Shown here in pieces: positions 15,703-24,440 of a stretch of 64,000 nucleotides of DNA. The DNA is from Aerococcus sp. HMSC062A02. Its GTDB lineage: Bacteria; Bacillota; Bacilli; Lactobacillales; Aerococcaceae. The translations under genes were made by a program, and so were the position numbers. Where the stretch lies: contig NZ_KV797949.1 in the NCBI RefSeq assembly GCF_001809535.1, positions 1 to 64,000 on the forward strand. Reading direction: 5' to 3'. Numbering within the stretch: position 1 is the first letter of the stretch; the number at the start of each line of letters is the position of its first letter. The notes beneath the pieces were generated by a model. That model was not told the DNA's origin, did no database searches, and saw nothing but the letters and a program-made list of their open reading frames with translations.

Positions 15703-17088
15703 ATGGCCGAAAATACTATCAAGAAGACCAATAAACCGCCTTTTTCTTGGCGGGATGAAGTGGGCTATATCTTTGGAGATATGGCAGGTTCTTTCGTTAA
15801 CTTATTTATTGATGCTTTCTATTTGACCTTTTGTACCTATGTCCTGGGGGTGAGTCCTATCTTCATGGGGAACCTCTTTCTAGTCGCCCGCCTCTTCGAT
15901 GCCATTAATGACCCGGTTATTGGGTCATTCCCTGACCGCTGGCGGCTAGGGAAGAAGGGGGACAAGTTCAAGCCCTATATTAAGATTGCTATGTGGCCGC
16001 TTGCCCTCGCTAATATCCTCTGCTTTACGGATGTGTCTAGCTTTAGTGATACGGCCTTACACGTTTGGGTCAGCTTTGCTTATATCTTGTATGGGATCTC
16101 CTATACCGGAACTTCCATGCCTTTCGGTGCTATGGCCAACGTTATCACGGACAAGCCTGAAGAACGGACCAAGCTATCACGGGCCCGCTCAATTGGTGGG
16201 ACAGTAGTTGGCTTCGGTGCCTTATCGATTGTCCCTCTCTTTGCTTGGGATGCCAACAATGCCCCAATCCCTAAGGCTTTCTTCATTATTGCGGTTGTTT
16301 TCGCCATTCTTTCGCTCTTGGGCTATACTGCCTTAATGAATATGACCCACGAGCGGATTGCAGAAGCGCCCAAAGAAGAAACTTTCAACTATTCGCTTGT
16401 GATTAAGGATGCCTTCCGCAACCGTCCTTTAATCGGTGTCATGGTCGCAACGGTTGGGTCTCTGATCTATATTACAGGCAATAGCCAACTCGGACAGATC
16501 ATGTTCAAAGAGTACTACAATCGACCTGATATCCTCGCTTATGTGAACTTCGCCTCCTTATTCGTTCTCCTAGTCGCCCTACCCACCGTTCCTCGCTTGG
16601 CTAATAGCTTGGGTAAGCAAAAGACGATCCTCTTTGCGGTAACAGGAAACTTCATCCTGTCACTCTTCTTGATGCTAGTTCCGATTGCTAACCCTTATCT
16701 CTTTGCCGCCCTGTTCATTATTGCTAACATCGGACAGACCTGCTTTACCATGTTGATTTGGGCACTGGTTTCTGATTGTTTGGACTACCATCAATTTAAG
16801 TTTGGTTATCGTAGCGATGGTTCGCTCTATTCCATCTATACCTTCTCGCGTAAGATAGGATCGACCCTCGCCTCAACCTTAGCCAGCTATGCCCTAGCAG
16901 GAATCGGCTTTGTCTCTGGGGTTGCTGCCCAATCAGCCGAAGTTTCCCAGCATATTCGCTTGCTCTATACAGCTGTTCCGGTTGTGACGACTATTCTTGA
17001 AATCATCGGGATTGGTCTCATCTTTAACTTAAATAAAGAAAAAACAGACGCCATTTATGAAGAGCTCCAAGCTGAGCATCGTAAATAA
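15703..17088 (+). CDS. GPH-family (MelB-like) sugar:cation symporter
   Basis: A 461-residue, 12-segment transporter of the glycoside-pentoside-hexuronide:cation symporter family within MFS. FDAINDPVIGSFPDRWRLGKKGDKFKPYI near residues 65-95 contains the family's cation-binding Asp motif and the basic loop. SDCLDYHQFKFGYRSDGSLYSIYTF near residue 365 is also characteristic. The start at 15703 has GGAAGGA 9 bases upstream and lies 2 bases past the hydrolase stop. It probably imports the glycoside used by the two upstream enzymes. Confidence 0.88.
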   Translation: MAENTIKKTNKPPFSWRDEVGYIFGDMAGSFVNLFIDAFYLTFCTYVLGVSPIFMGNLFLVARLFDAINDPVIGSFPDRWRLGKKGDKFKPYIKIAMWPLALANILCFTDVSSFSDTALHVWVSFAYILYGISYTGTSMPFGAMANVITDKPEERTKLSRARSIGGTVVGFGALSIVPLFAWDANNAPIPKAFFIIAVVFAILSLLGYTALMNMTHERIAEAPKEETFNYSLVIKDAFRNRPLIGVMVATVGSLIYITGNSQLGQIMFKEYYNRPDILAYVNFASLFVLLVALPTVPRLANSLGKQKTILFAVTGNFILSLFLMLVPIANPYLFAALFIIANIGQTCFTMLIWALVSDCLDYHQFKFGYRSDGSLYSIYTFSRKIGSTLASTLASYALAGIGFVSGVAAQSAEVSQHIRLLYTAVPVVTTILEIIGIGLIFNLNKEKTDAIYEELQAEHRK

Positions 17089-17104
17089 TAAAAGAAAATA
17101 AATC

Positions 17105-17156
17105 AAAAATGGACCTCAGGCAGAAATATTCTGCTTGGGGTCCATTTTTGTTTTTT
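17105..17156. terminator. Bidirectional terminator
   Basis: AAAAATGGACC and GGTCCATTTTT form the stem, with a second CAGAA/TTCTG pairing in the loop. A-tract and T-tract flanks on both sides allow termination of the transporter (plus) and the HAD gene (minus). Confidence 0.85.
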
Positions 17157-17166
17157 ATGAAGATAA

Positions 17167-18303
17167 TTATTCAGATAGAGAATGCTCGCCTTTGAAATCA
17201 CTTGCATAGAGCACGGGCTCTTGGCTGCCCAGGGGAATGGTGGCTTGGGAGGGCCGGAGTTGGCCTGTATTTTCATCCCTACCCTGGACGAAGTAGGTTG
17301 AAGCAGGATCTTGTGCGGTTCGGACCAGGTACTGGGTCGCGTTGTCCTGGTAGCGGTTGAAGAGGACCCGGGCCTGGGTGCCCTCAAAAGCGGTCAGCAT
17401 GGCATAGTCGCCCATAGAATCGCCAAAGACCATGAGGGGGTCTTTGCCGTCATGGCGGGGCTGGATCAGGTCTTGGATGCAGTCCACCTTGCCTTGGCTC
17501 TTAGTGACGTAAGTGCCAGCTGCGACTTGGTCTGTCAGCCGCCCATTGGCATCGCAGGCAATCTCCATGCCGAAGATATTTTCAGGAGCGATGGCATAGT
17601 CACCGAGCACAACGGCCATTTGAACTAGTAGCCGGGGACTGGCCGAGACGATATAGGGCCGGATCCCATGGTCGGTCAGGCAGGCGAAGAGCTGGTGGAC
17701 CTCCTCGGGAAAGTTGAGCCCCGATTCAAAGGTCGCTTGGACAGGACCGGCTAAGCCTGGATGGTCGCTCGAAGACTGGAGGATGACCTGGTCGAAGGGA
17801 GCTTGTAGGTTGCTTTGGAGGGCAGCCTGCCCAATCTGGCAGAATTCTTCGGGCAGGAAGCTCTTGAAGAGATAGGTCGGCCAGGTCTGACCGGCAACCT
17901 TGTCAAAATGGGTATTGATCAGGTTATAGAAGAGACGGAGCTTGGCCGCAAAGCTAGCATAAGCGGGTTGACTTTTGACATCATCCTGGTGGTAGAGCTC
18001 ACGGTAGAGAGTATCCAGGTCTTGAACCAAGTTGGTCAGGCTGAGCTCGGGTCGGTTGAAGAAAGTTTTTTGGTAGTCAAAAGGACCGGAGCTGAGCGTC
18101 TGGCAGAAGTCATCGGGCGTCAATAAATAGGTGAACTGGTCCAGCATGGCCATCATCAGGCTATCTTCAATATCGTTGAAGACAGAGGTATTATCAAAGT
18201 CAAAGACCGCATAGTGGCCGGCATGGCTGTAGTTGGTGATGAGATCTTTGAGTTTGCGGTGAAGACTAGCTTCCAAGTTGCCTTGGGGGAAATCGATTGG
18301 CAT
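17167..18303 (-). CDS. HAD-family hydrolase, phosphoserine-phosphatase-like
   Basis: A 378-residue HAD-superfamily phosphatase. FDFDNTS gives the nucleophile Asp35 and the acid/base Asp37. PYIVSASPRLLVQ supplies motif II Ser, and MVFGDSMGDYAMLTAFEG provides the motif IV aspartates. A large helical cap occupies residues about 50-200. No signal peptide is seen. It is a monocistronic minus-strand gene. Similar proteins are annotated as haloacid-dehalogenase-like or SerB-like; its physiological substrate is unknown. Confidence 0.85.
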   Translation of the reverse strand: MPIDFPQGNLEASLHRKLKDLITNYSHAGHYAVFDFDNTSVFNDIEDSLMMAMLDQFTYLLTPDDFCQTLSSGPFDYQKTFFNRPELSLTNLVQDLDTLYRELYHQDDVKSQPAYASFAAKLRLFYNLINTHFDKVAGQTWPTYLFKSFLPEEFCQIGQAALQSNLQAPFDQVILQSSSDHPGLAGPVQATFESGLNFPEEVHQLFACLTDHGIRPYIVSASPRLLVQMAVVLGDYAIAPENIFGMEIACDANGRLTDQVAAGTYVTKSQGKVDCIQDLIQPRHDGKDPLMVFGDSMGDYAMLTAFEGTQARVLFNRYQDNATQYLVRTAQDPASTYFVQGRDENTGQLRPSQATIPLGSQEPVLYASDFKGEHSLSE

Positions 18304-18460
18304 AGGGATCTCCTTTCTTATTTTTATGTATTGTAGCAGAAGGGGGAGGGGAACTTCGTAAATTTACCATTAATTTACATTAAATTTACGGGGGTTAATT
18401 TTGTTATGAATGATAAAGATAAGCGGAACGTATGCTCACCAATAATGTAGTACAACATCA

Positions 18461-18499
18461 AAAGACCAGCCCTCTGTTTCTTTAGGGCTGGTCTTTCGC
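18461..18499 (-). terminator. Terminator of the thi operon
   Basis: On the minus strand GAAAGACCAGCCCT pairs with AGGGCTGGTCTTT, ending thiD transcription. Confidence 0.9.
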
Positions 18500-18510
18500 A
18501 TAGCTTAATC

Positions 18511-19299
18511 CTAATTTTTCTGATACTGATAAGCGTGGTTGAGCGGCCCATGTCCATGGCCGAGGTCCAAGCCAGCAGCAATGGCGCCTGTGAGATAGAC
18601 TTTGGCTTTTTGGATGGCTTCTTTTAGGGGATAGCCTTGGGCCAGATAAGAGGCGATGGCACTGGACAAGGTACAACCCGTCCCGTGAGTGTTGGGGTTG
18701 TCGATGTGGGCAGCTTGGAGCCAGTGCAAACCGTTCGTGTCGGCAAGGACATCCCAAGCCTTGCCTTTGAGGTGGCCGCCTTTGATGAGGACGGCTACTT
18801 GGTAACGGTCAGAGAGGGCCTTTGCGGCTTCTTCCATACTGGCTTCGTCTGTAACTTCTTGCCCGTAGAGGACGCTGGTTTCTGAGAGGTTGGGCGTGAT
18901 GACCTTGGCCAGGGGAATCAAGTCTTCCTGGAGGGATTGGACCTGGTCGGAGGCGAGGAGGCTAGCGCCGCTGGTAGCTACCATGACCGGGTCGAGAACG
19001 ATGTTTTTGAGCTGATAGTCCTGGATCAGGCGGGCGATGCAGCGGATGGAGTCAGCATTGCCGACCATGCCAATCTTAACAGCATCAGGCCGGATATCGT
19101 CGCACACACTGCGGATCTGGGCTTCTAGGAGCTCGGGGGAGACGATCTCACTGGCTTGGACGCCCAATGTATTTTGGGCCGTGATAGCCGTGATGGCGGT
19201 CATGCCAAAAGTTCCCGTGGCTTGAAAAGTTTTGAGGTCAGCTTGGATACCGGCGCCGCCTGAGGAATCGGAGCCGGCTATGCTTAAGGCAGTTTTCAT
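18511..19299 (-). CDS. thiD: Hydroxymethylpyrimidine/phosphomethylpyrimidine kinase
   Basis: A 262-residue ribokinase-fold kinase that phosphorylates HMP and HMP-phosphate to HMP-pyrophosphate for thiamine synthesis. AGSDSSGGAGIQADLKTF near residue 7 and NTHGTGCTLSSAIA near residue 210 (with the catalytic Asp position replaced by the usual GTGC anion hole) are hallmarks. Last gene of thiM-thiE-thiD; its start adjoins the thiE stop. Controlled by the TPP riboswitch upstream of thiM. Confidence 0.94.
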   Translation of the reverse strand: MKTALSIAGSDSSGGAGIQADLKTFQATGTFGMTAITAITAQNTLGVQASEIVSPELLEAQIRSVCDDIRPDAVKIGMVGNADSIRCIARLIQDYQLKNIVLDPVMVATSGASLLASDQVQSLQEDLIPLAKVITPNLSETSVLYGQEVTDEASMEEAAKALSDRYQVAVLIKGGHLKGKAWDVLADTNGLHWLQAAHIDNPNTHGTGCTLSSAIASYLAQGYPLKEAIQKAKVYLTGAIAAGLDLGHGHGPLNHAYQYQKN

Positions 19300-20010
19300 T
19301 TAGTGCTCCTTTCGATATTGCTTCCAGCTAGAGACGAGATCTTTGGCAGCCTGGCCAGGATCTTCGGCAGTGGTGACAGCCGAGATGACGAAGAAAGAGT
19401 CGACCCCGGTCTGGGCCAGGTCAGGCAGGTCAGCCAGAGTCACGCCGCCTCCTATAGTGACAGGGATGGGGCTCACCTGGGCGAGCTGCTCCAGTTCATC
19501 GTAGGTCCGGGTAACCAGGTCCTGGCCTTCGAAGTGGCCTGCTTCCGGCTTGGATGGGGAGGCGTGGAGGGGGCCGGCACCAAAGTAATCGACTTCGCTG
19601 ACATCTTCATGTTTCACATAGTCGATTAATTCGAGAGCCGTGGCAGACAGACCGATAATAGCGTCGGGACCTAAGTATTTCCGGCAGAGGGCGACGGGCA
19701 GGTCGGTCTGACCAACATGGATACCGTCCACCTTGGCACCAGCTTCACGGGCTGCCAGTACCACATCCAGGCGGTCGTTGACGACCAGGGAGACCTTGTC
19801 CTGGAGGCCCATCTTTTTAATCAGGTCAGCTGCCTGGATGGTGAGTTCGATCCAGGGCTTGGCATCGAGGACCTTGGACCGGATTTGGATGAAGGTGAAG
19901 CCCGCCTCCAAGGCCAGTTGGATGATGTCAAGGGGCGAGCGGTCGGGAGTATTTTCAGGACCGATGATGAGGTAGGCAGAGAGGTCAAAGTTTTTTCGTG
20001 CCGACTTCAC
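19300..20010 (-). CDS. thiE: Thiamine-phosphate synthase
   Basis: A 236-residue TIM-barrel enzyme that joins HMP-pyrophosphate and thiazole phosphate to thiamine phosphate. FIQIRSK near the N-terminus, NDRLDVVLAAREAGAKVDGIHVGQTDLP and GGGVTLADLPDL match the family. The GTG at 20010 is preferred: GGAGG lies 7 bases upstream, and it overlaps the thiM stop as TAGTG. A longer frame from a TTG at 20034 would contain that ribosome site. Confidence 0.93.
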   Translation of the reverse strand: MKSARKNFDLSAYLIIGPENTPDRSPLDIIQLALEAGFTFIQIRSKVLDAKPWIELTIQAADLIKKMGLQDKVSLVVNDRLDVVLAAREAGAKVDGIHVGQTDLPVALCRKYLGPDAIIGLSATALELIDYVKHEDVSEVDYFGAGPLHASPSKPEAGHFEGQDLVTRTYDELEQLAQVSPIPVTIGGGVTLADLPDLAQTGVDSFFVISAVTTAEDPGQAAKDLVSSWKQYRKEH

Positions 20011-20843
20011 TAGGCTTCCTCCTCTCTCTGGCAAGGATTAGAAGCGATGGCTTCGGGACTGGCTTGGTAGAGTTCATCTAGTAAGTGCATTTGGAAGGAG
20101 GCGGGGCCTTGGGCTTTTTGGGCGGCACGTTGACCGGCATAGTTGAAGGCATTGACACCGCTTAGGGCAGCGGTGAGGGGATCGGCCTTAGCGGCGTAGA
20201 CTGCCAGCAGACCACCCAGGGCACAACCGGCGCCCGTAATATGGCTCATGAGCTCAGAACCTCCAGAAGAAGCGTAGACAGCCTGGCCATCGGTGACCAG
20301 GTCCACTTCACCGGAGACCACGACCGCGCCACCCGTTTCTTGGGCGAGGAGCTGGGCCGCTTGCCGGGCTTCCTGGGGCGTATGCAGGCTGTCGACCCCC
20401 TTGTTAGCGACGGATTGGTCCTGATCGAGAAGCCCCCAAGCCTTGGCCAAGCCCATAATTTCACTGGCATTGCCCTTGATGATTGTGGGCTTAGCTTCCT
20501 GCATGCCACGGAGGAGTTCCGTGCGCAGACCGCCCATGCCTACAGCTACCGGGTCGAGAACCCAGGGCTTGCCGGCTGCATTGAGGGCCTTGATGGTTCG
20601 AGGGATGCTCTCCTGGTAGAGGGGGAAGATGGTTCCCACGTTGATGTAGAAGGCTTCTCCGGCTTGGGCCATGGCTGCTCCTTCATCCGCCATGTAGACC
20701 ATAGCTGCCGAGCCACCCGCCGCGATTTGGGTATTGGCTACTAGGTTAATGGTCACGGTATTGGTAATCGAGGGGACCAGGGGCTGGTCTGCCTTAACTG
20801 CCTCGACACAGGCTTGGATGGCCTCTTGCATTGATTCTTCCAT
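20010..20843 (-). CDS. thiM: Hydroxyethylthiazole kinase
   Basis: A 277-residue ribokinase-fold kinase that phosphorylates 4-methyl-5-(2-hydroxyethyl)thiazole, a thiamine salvage step. PSITNTVTINLVANTQIAAGGSAAMV at the N-terminus, VLDPVAVG and HITGAGCALGG are family motifs. GGGAGG lies 9 bases before the ATG. First gene of the operon, directly behind a TPP riboswitch with its own terminator. No de novo thiC or thiG genes are in the window, so the operon serves salvage. Confidence 0.95.
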   Translation of the reverse strand: MEESMQEAIQACVEAVKADQPLVPSITNTVTINLVANTQIAAGGSAAMVYMADEGAAMAQAGEAFYINVGTIFPLYQESIPRTIKALNAAGKPWVLDPVAVGMGGLRTELLRGMQEAKPTIIKGNASEIMGLAKAWGLLDQDQSVANKGVDSLHTPQEARQAAQLLAQETGGAVVVSGEVDLVTDGQAVYASSGGSELMSHITGAGCALGGLLAVYAAKADPLTAALSGVNAFNYAGQRAAQKAQGPASFQMHLLDELYQASPEAIASNPCQREEEA

Positions 20844-20859
20844 ATTGAATTCCTCCCAT

Positions 20860-20892
20860 AAAAAAAGACAATCTCATTCTTTTGAGATTGCC
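20860..20892 (-). terminator. Riboswitch-controlled terminator
   Basis: On the minus strand CAATCTC and GAGATTG form the stem with loop AAAAGAAT, followed by TCTTTTTTT. It lies between the TPP aptamer and thiM and is the expression platform. Confidence 0.85.
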
Positions 20893-20921
20893 AATTAGCT
20901 GCATCTAGCCACACGAAAAAA

Positions 20922-20992
20922 TATCTTCCCTACGCAGGCATTATCCTGACAGGTTCAATGAGTCTAATCTCAGCCAATTGGCACCTCAATTT
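20922..20992 (-). ncRNA. TPP riboswitch (THI box)
   Basis: On the minus strand the conserved elements appear in order: GAGGTGCC, GGCTGAGATTAG, TGAACCTGTCAGGATAATGCC and TGCGTAGGGAAG. This is the thiamine pyrophosphate aptamer. The segment TGCCAATTGGCTG within it can pair with the downstream CAGCTAATTGGCA (complement of 20888-20900) ahead of the terminator, an apparent antiterminator used when TPP is absent. Confidence 0.95.
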
Positions 20993-21087
20993 TTCTTTAT
21001 TTACAGCCACTTTAAAACAAAGCGCAGTCCTTGTCAAGGAAGATGTTGTGTCGGTTTAATTGGGAGTGCTCTCGTAAGTTGTCGGCT

Positions 21088-21287
21088 CCCTATTTGCACT
21101 CAGGGGTCAGCGAAGACAAGTTGGCTTTTGGAATTTGCCTGCATGACGGCTGAGGACAAATAGCCGACTGGAGTTTGCCTTCAGGGCCTATCGAATGCAA
21201 ATAGCCAACTTCAATTTGACTTCAGGCTTTGCCGAGCACAAATAGCCAGTTTCTATTTGCTCTCAGACCTGGTGCACGCAAATAGAG
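21088..21287. repeat. Tandem array of about 40-bp hairpin repeats, copy 1
   Basis: Five degenerate units of 40-41 bp. Each contains CTATTTGC-like and GCAAATAG arms that can pair across a 6-7 base loop, or alternately across the 17-base spacer containing CTTTCAGRCC. TTTG marks recur at 21096, 21137, 21177, 21218 and 21259. The same unit recurs at 24611-24806. Confidence 0.8.
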
Positions 21288-21340
21288 GAGTGCAAGCCTT
21301 GTACCAAGCATCCCAAGCTACCCGCATTTGTTCAGACCCT
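21288..21340 (-). repeat. Fragment of a long palindromic repeat
   Basis: TTGTACCAAGCATCCCAAGC and TTGTTCAGACCC resemble the last third (plus strand) of the adjacent units. The rest of this unit seems lost. Confidence 0.5.
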
Positions 21341-21346
21341 TTAGTC

Positions 21347-21460
21347 GGGTTCACAAGAGCAGCTTTGGAGTGCTTTCGCAAGTCAGAAACGTGCAAGCAT
21401 GGCTTGCCCTTATTCTGACTTGCTCCAAGCATCCCAAGCTAATCGCTCTTGTTCACACCC
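21347..21460 (-). repeat. Long palindromic repeat, minus orientation, unit A
   Basis: Minus strand: GGGT-GTGA-ACAAGAGC pairs with GCTCTTGT-GA-ACCC, and GCTT-GGAG-CAAGTCAGAA pairs with TTCTGACTTG-CGA-AAGC. The apex GCAAGCC/GGCTTGC-like hairpin matches units 1 and 3 at 9.8-10.2 kb. Confidence 0.85.
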
Positions 21461-21467
21461 TTTAGTC

Positions 21468-21578
21468 GGGTTCACAAGAGCAGCTTTCGTGTCACTTCAC
21501 AAGTCTCCGCCGCAGTCTTGCACACTGCTCTGGCGACTTGCTCCAGTGAACGAAAGCTCCCCGCTCTTGTTCACACCC
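21468..21578 (-). repeat. Long palindromic repeat, minus orientation, unit B
   Basis: Same ends. The inner stem CACT-GGAG-CAAGTCGCC pairs across CTTG-TGA-AGTG. The apex resembles unit 2 at 9952. Confidence 0.85.
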
Positions 21579-21587
21579 TGCTTAGTC

Positions 21588-21700
21588 GGGTTCACAAGAG
21601 CAGACTTGAAGTGATTTCAGCTCATCAAAACGTCTGACTGGCGTCAGCCTTTTTTGATGAGCCTCCAATCATTCAAGTCTACCCGCTCTTGTTCACACCC
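21588..21700 (-). repeat. Long palindromic repeat, minus orientation, unit C
   Basis: Same ends. The inner stem is entirely different (GATT-GGAG-GCTCATCAAAA with TTTTGATGAGC-TGA-AATC) yet keeps both conserved internal loops. Confidence 0.85.
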
Positions 21701-21761
21701 TCTACTTATGGTAGAATCTGAACTGATTGTGTTGTACATTGGCCTGGATTAGTGAACTTTA

Positions 21762-21775
21762 TGGTAGCGCTTACA
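21762..21775 (+). promoter_or_regulatory. cre site upstream of the YfcC-like gene
   Basis: The minus strand reads TGTAAGCGCTACCA, one base from consensus. It lies about 60-90 bases before the transporter start. Confidence 0.6.
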
Positions 21776-21831
21776 TAGGTGAACTAAGGTGAATGGCAAC
21801 AGGATACACTAGATAGAAATGAGCGAGTATT

Positions 21832-23247
21832 GTGAGTAGATTGTGGTCGGATATGCGGGAGCTCCGGGTCCCGCATACCTATGTTTTGTTGTTTGCTTTT
21901 ATTGTGATTGCGGCTCTGATGTCTTGGGTCGTGCCAGCGGGGGAGTTTGCCCGGACTATGGTGGATGGCCGGGAGGTGATCGATCCTAACTCCTTCCGCT
22001 ATGTGGCCCAGCAGCCCCAGGGAATCTTTGATATCTTAAAGTCTCTGCCAGCTGGTTTTGAGCGGAGCCAACATATTTCTTACTTCCTATTTATCGTGGG
22101 CGGTGCTTTTGGCGTGATGAACCAGACTGGAGCTATTGAAGCGGCGCTCAGCCGCCTGGTCCACGCCTTGCGGGGAAAGGAGACCCTAGTGATTCCATCC
22201 GTTCTTCTGATTATGGGGATTGCCGGGTCGACGATTGGTTTGAGTGAGGAGACCATCCTCTTCATTGCTCTAGGCGTGACTCTGGCTCGGGGCATGGGCT
22301 ATGATGCCCTGGTTGGTGTGGGGATGATCGGCCTGGGTGCTGGTCTGGGCTTCACCTCGGGCTTTATGAATCCTTTCTCAGTTGGGGTGGCCCAGTCCAT
22401 CGCTGACCTGCCCCTCTTCTCGGGGATTGGCCTCCGCCTGGTCCTCTTCGCAGTCGTTTGGCTGTCGACAACCGTTTACCTGATGCGCTATGCGAAAAAA
22501 GTCAAAGCAGATCCCAGCCAGTCCATTGTCTATGAGGAAGAGCAGGCGGCCAAGGCTGAGGAAGCGTCGGAAGGCAAGACCAGTGAGACCCTAGCCTTTA
22601 CCCGCCGCCAGCAGATTATTGCAGCGATTTTTGTGCTGAGCTTCGTGGTGATTGCGGTCGGCGTCATCGGTTACGGCTGGTATATTACGGAGATCGGCGC
22701 GGTCTTCATCGGCGCTGGCATCCTAGCCGGCATGGTTGGCGGCCTAAAAGCCGGTCAAATTGCGGATGGCTTCATCGAAGGGGCCAAGGATATGGTCTAT
22801 GCGGCCTTGATTGTGGGCCTGGCCCAGAGCCTGATTGTCATTCTCGAAGACGGCATGATTATTGATACCCTTATCCATGCCATGTCGGACGCCATCGCCA
22901 ACCTGCCGAGCGTCCTGAGTGCCGTGGGGATCTATGTGGTCCAGGTGATCATCAATTTCTTTATTTCTTCAGGGAGTGGCCAGGCGGCGGTTACCATGCC
23001 GATTATTGTGCCCCTGGCCGATGCCCTGGGCGTGACCCGGCAAACCGCTGTCCTCTGCTACCAATTGGGCAACGGCTTCCTGGATTCCATCATGCCCATG
23101 TCCGGCATCCTCATGGCTCAACTGGCGATCGCCAAGATTCCTTATAGTAAGTGGGTCAAATTCGCCATGCCCCTGATGTTGATCTGGCTCTTAATTGGCC
23201 TGGTCTTCGTCATTGCAGCGCACCTGATGGGTTACGGTCCATTCTAG
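21832..23247 (+). CDS. YfcC/DcuC-like transporter
   Basis: A polytopic membrane protein of up to 471 residues of the YfcC family (C4-dicarboxylate anaerobic carrier-like, also called putative basic amino-acid antiporters). VPHTYVLLFAFIVIAALMSWVVPAGEF at the N-terminus and GFMNPFSVGVAQ near residue 175 are typical, as is SGSGQAAVTMPI near residue 380. The start is uncertain: GTG 21832 or ATG 21853 (MRELRVPHTY, more like relatives); neither has a strong ribosome site. It is paired with an M20 hydrolase, suggesting uptake of an acylated or aminoacyl substrate. Confidence 0.82.
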   Translation: MSRLWSDMRELRVPHTYVLLFAFIVIAALMSWVVPAGEFARTMVDGREVIDPNSFRYVAQQPQGIFDILKSLPAGFERSQHISYFLFIVGGAFGVMNQTGAIEAALSRLVHALRGKETLVIPSVLLIMGIAGSTIGLSEETILFIALGVTLARGMGYDALVGVGMIGLGAGLGFTSGFMNPFSVGVAQSIADLPLFSGIGLRLVLFAVVWLSTTVYLMRYAKKVKADPSQSIVYEEEQAAKAEEASEGKTSETLAFTRRQQIIAAIFVLSFVVIAVGVIGYGWYITEIGAVFIGAGILAGMVGGLKAGQIADGFIEGAKDMVYAALIVGLAQSLIVILEDGMIIDTLIHAMSDAIANLPSVLSAVGIYVVQVIINFFISSGSGQAAVTMPIIVPLADALGVTRQTAVLCYQLGNGFLDSIMPMSGILMAQLAIAKIPYSKWVKFAMPLMLIWLLIGLVFVIAAHLMGYGPF

Positions 23248-23261
23248 AAAGAAGGTATATT

Positions 23262-24428
23262 ATGGGAAAAGAACAACTAAGTAAAATTTGTGCAGATTTA
23301 AGAGAAGAATTCCAAGCCTTGAGCGATTATATTTACGACCATCCCGAGCTTGGACTGGAAGAGTATAAGTCCTCCCAGGCTCACGCTGACCTCTTGGAAA
23401 AACACGGCTTCCAAGTTGAAAAACCTTACCTGGGCTTTGAGACCGCTTTTCGGGCGACTTATGATTCTGGCAAACCCGGCCCAACAGTAGCTTATCTCTC
23501 AGAATACGATGCCCTGCCTGAAATCGGGCATGGCTGCGGCCACAACATGCTGGGGACTGTTGACACAGCTGCCGGGATTGTTTTGTCCAAGGTCCTGGCT
23601 GAGACAGGTGGACGCGTCGTGGTCTTGGGCACGCCCGCCGAAGAAACGGACGGGGTCAAGGTGGACATGGCCGCCGCCGATACCTTCGATGACATTGACG
23701 TGGCCCTCTGCACCCACCCCTCCGATGCCAACACCAAGAGCGGCCCCTCTTTGGCCATGCAGGCTCTCGAATTCGAATTCTTCGGTAAGAATGCCCACGC
23801 CGCGGCGGCACCCTGGCAGGGAATCAATGCCCTTGACGCAGTGATCAACCTCTTCAACTTGGTCAATGCCCAACGCCAGCAGATCCTACCGACCGCCCGC
23901 GTCCACGGGGTGATCAAGGATGGGGGCGAGGTCGCTAATGTGATCCCCGACTACACCCGGGCGCATTTTTATGTGCGGGCCCGCGACAAGGCCTATGTCC
24001 AAGTCCTGCGCGAGATGATGATCCGCATGGCGGAGAGCGCCGCCCAGGCAGCTGGCTGCACCATGAAGTATCGTAACTATGAGAAGACCTACGACGACAT
24101 GGTCACCAACCGGCCCCTGGACGACGCCTACAACGCCAACGCTGAAGCTCTAGGTGTGGAGATGTCAGATCCCGATCCCAATGAAGTGGTCGGGTCCCTA
24201 GACATGGGCAATGTCAGCCATGTCGTGCCCGCTACTAATCCTTACTACGGTATCACTAACGGCCAAAAAATCTCCGGCCACACCCCCGAATTCCGCGACT
24301 GTACCAAGACAGAAGCCGGCTACCAGGCCATGATGACTACCATTGAAATCCTGGCCCGGACCGGCTACGACGTCCTCAGCGATCCTGAGCTGCTTAAGGC
24401 CATCCAAGCAGACTTTGAAGCAGAATAA
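23262..24428 (+). CDS. M20-family amidohydrolase
   Basis: A 388-residue metallopeptidase-family M20 amidohydrolase, of the aminobenzoyl-glutamate or N-acyl amino acid hydrolase kind. SEYDALPEIGHGCGHNMLG near residues 80-98 holds metal-binding His residues; GTPAEETDGVK contains the catalytic Glu pair, and NAHAAAAPWQGINALDA is the dimer-domain His motif. ATG 23262 is chosen for the GAAGG site just upstream and 14-base gap after the transporter. The pair would import and hydrolyse an N-acylated amino acid or dipeptide-like compound. The substrate is not determinable. Confidence 0.9.
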   Translation: MGKEQLSKICADLREEFQALSDYIYDHPELGLEEYKSSQAHADLLEKHGFQVEKPYLGFETAFRATYDSGKPGPTVAYLSEYDALPEIGHGCGHNMLGTVDTAAGIVLSKVLAETGGRVVVLGTPAEETDGVKVDMAAADTFDDIDVALCTHPSDANTKSGPSLAMQALEFEFFGKNAHAAAAPWQGINALDAVINLFNLVNAQRQQILPTARVHGVIKDGGEVANVIPDYTRAHFYVRARDKAYVQVLREMMIRMAESAAQAAGCTMKYRNYEKTYDDMVTNRPLDDAYNANAEALGVEMSDPDPNEVVGSLDMGNVSHVVPATNPYYGITNGQKISGHTPEFRDCTKTEAGYQAMMTTIEILARTGYDVLSDPELLKAIQADFEAE

Positions 24429-24440
24429 GCAATCAAAAAA

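Noticed and set aside
21399-21637. Plus-strand frames of 62-71 codons in the minus-orientation repeat array
   Set aside because: Overlapping frames made of the palindromic repeats, with no start signals.
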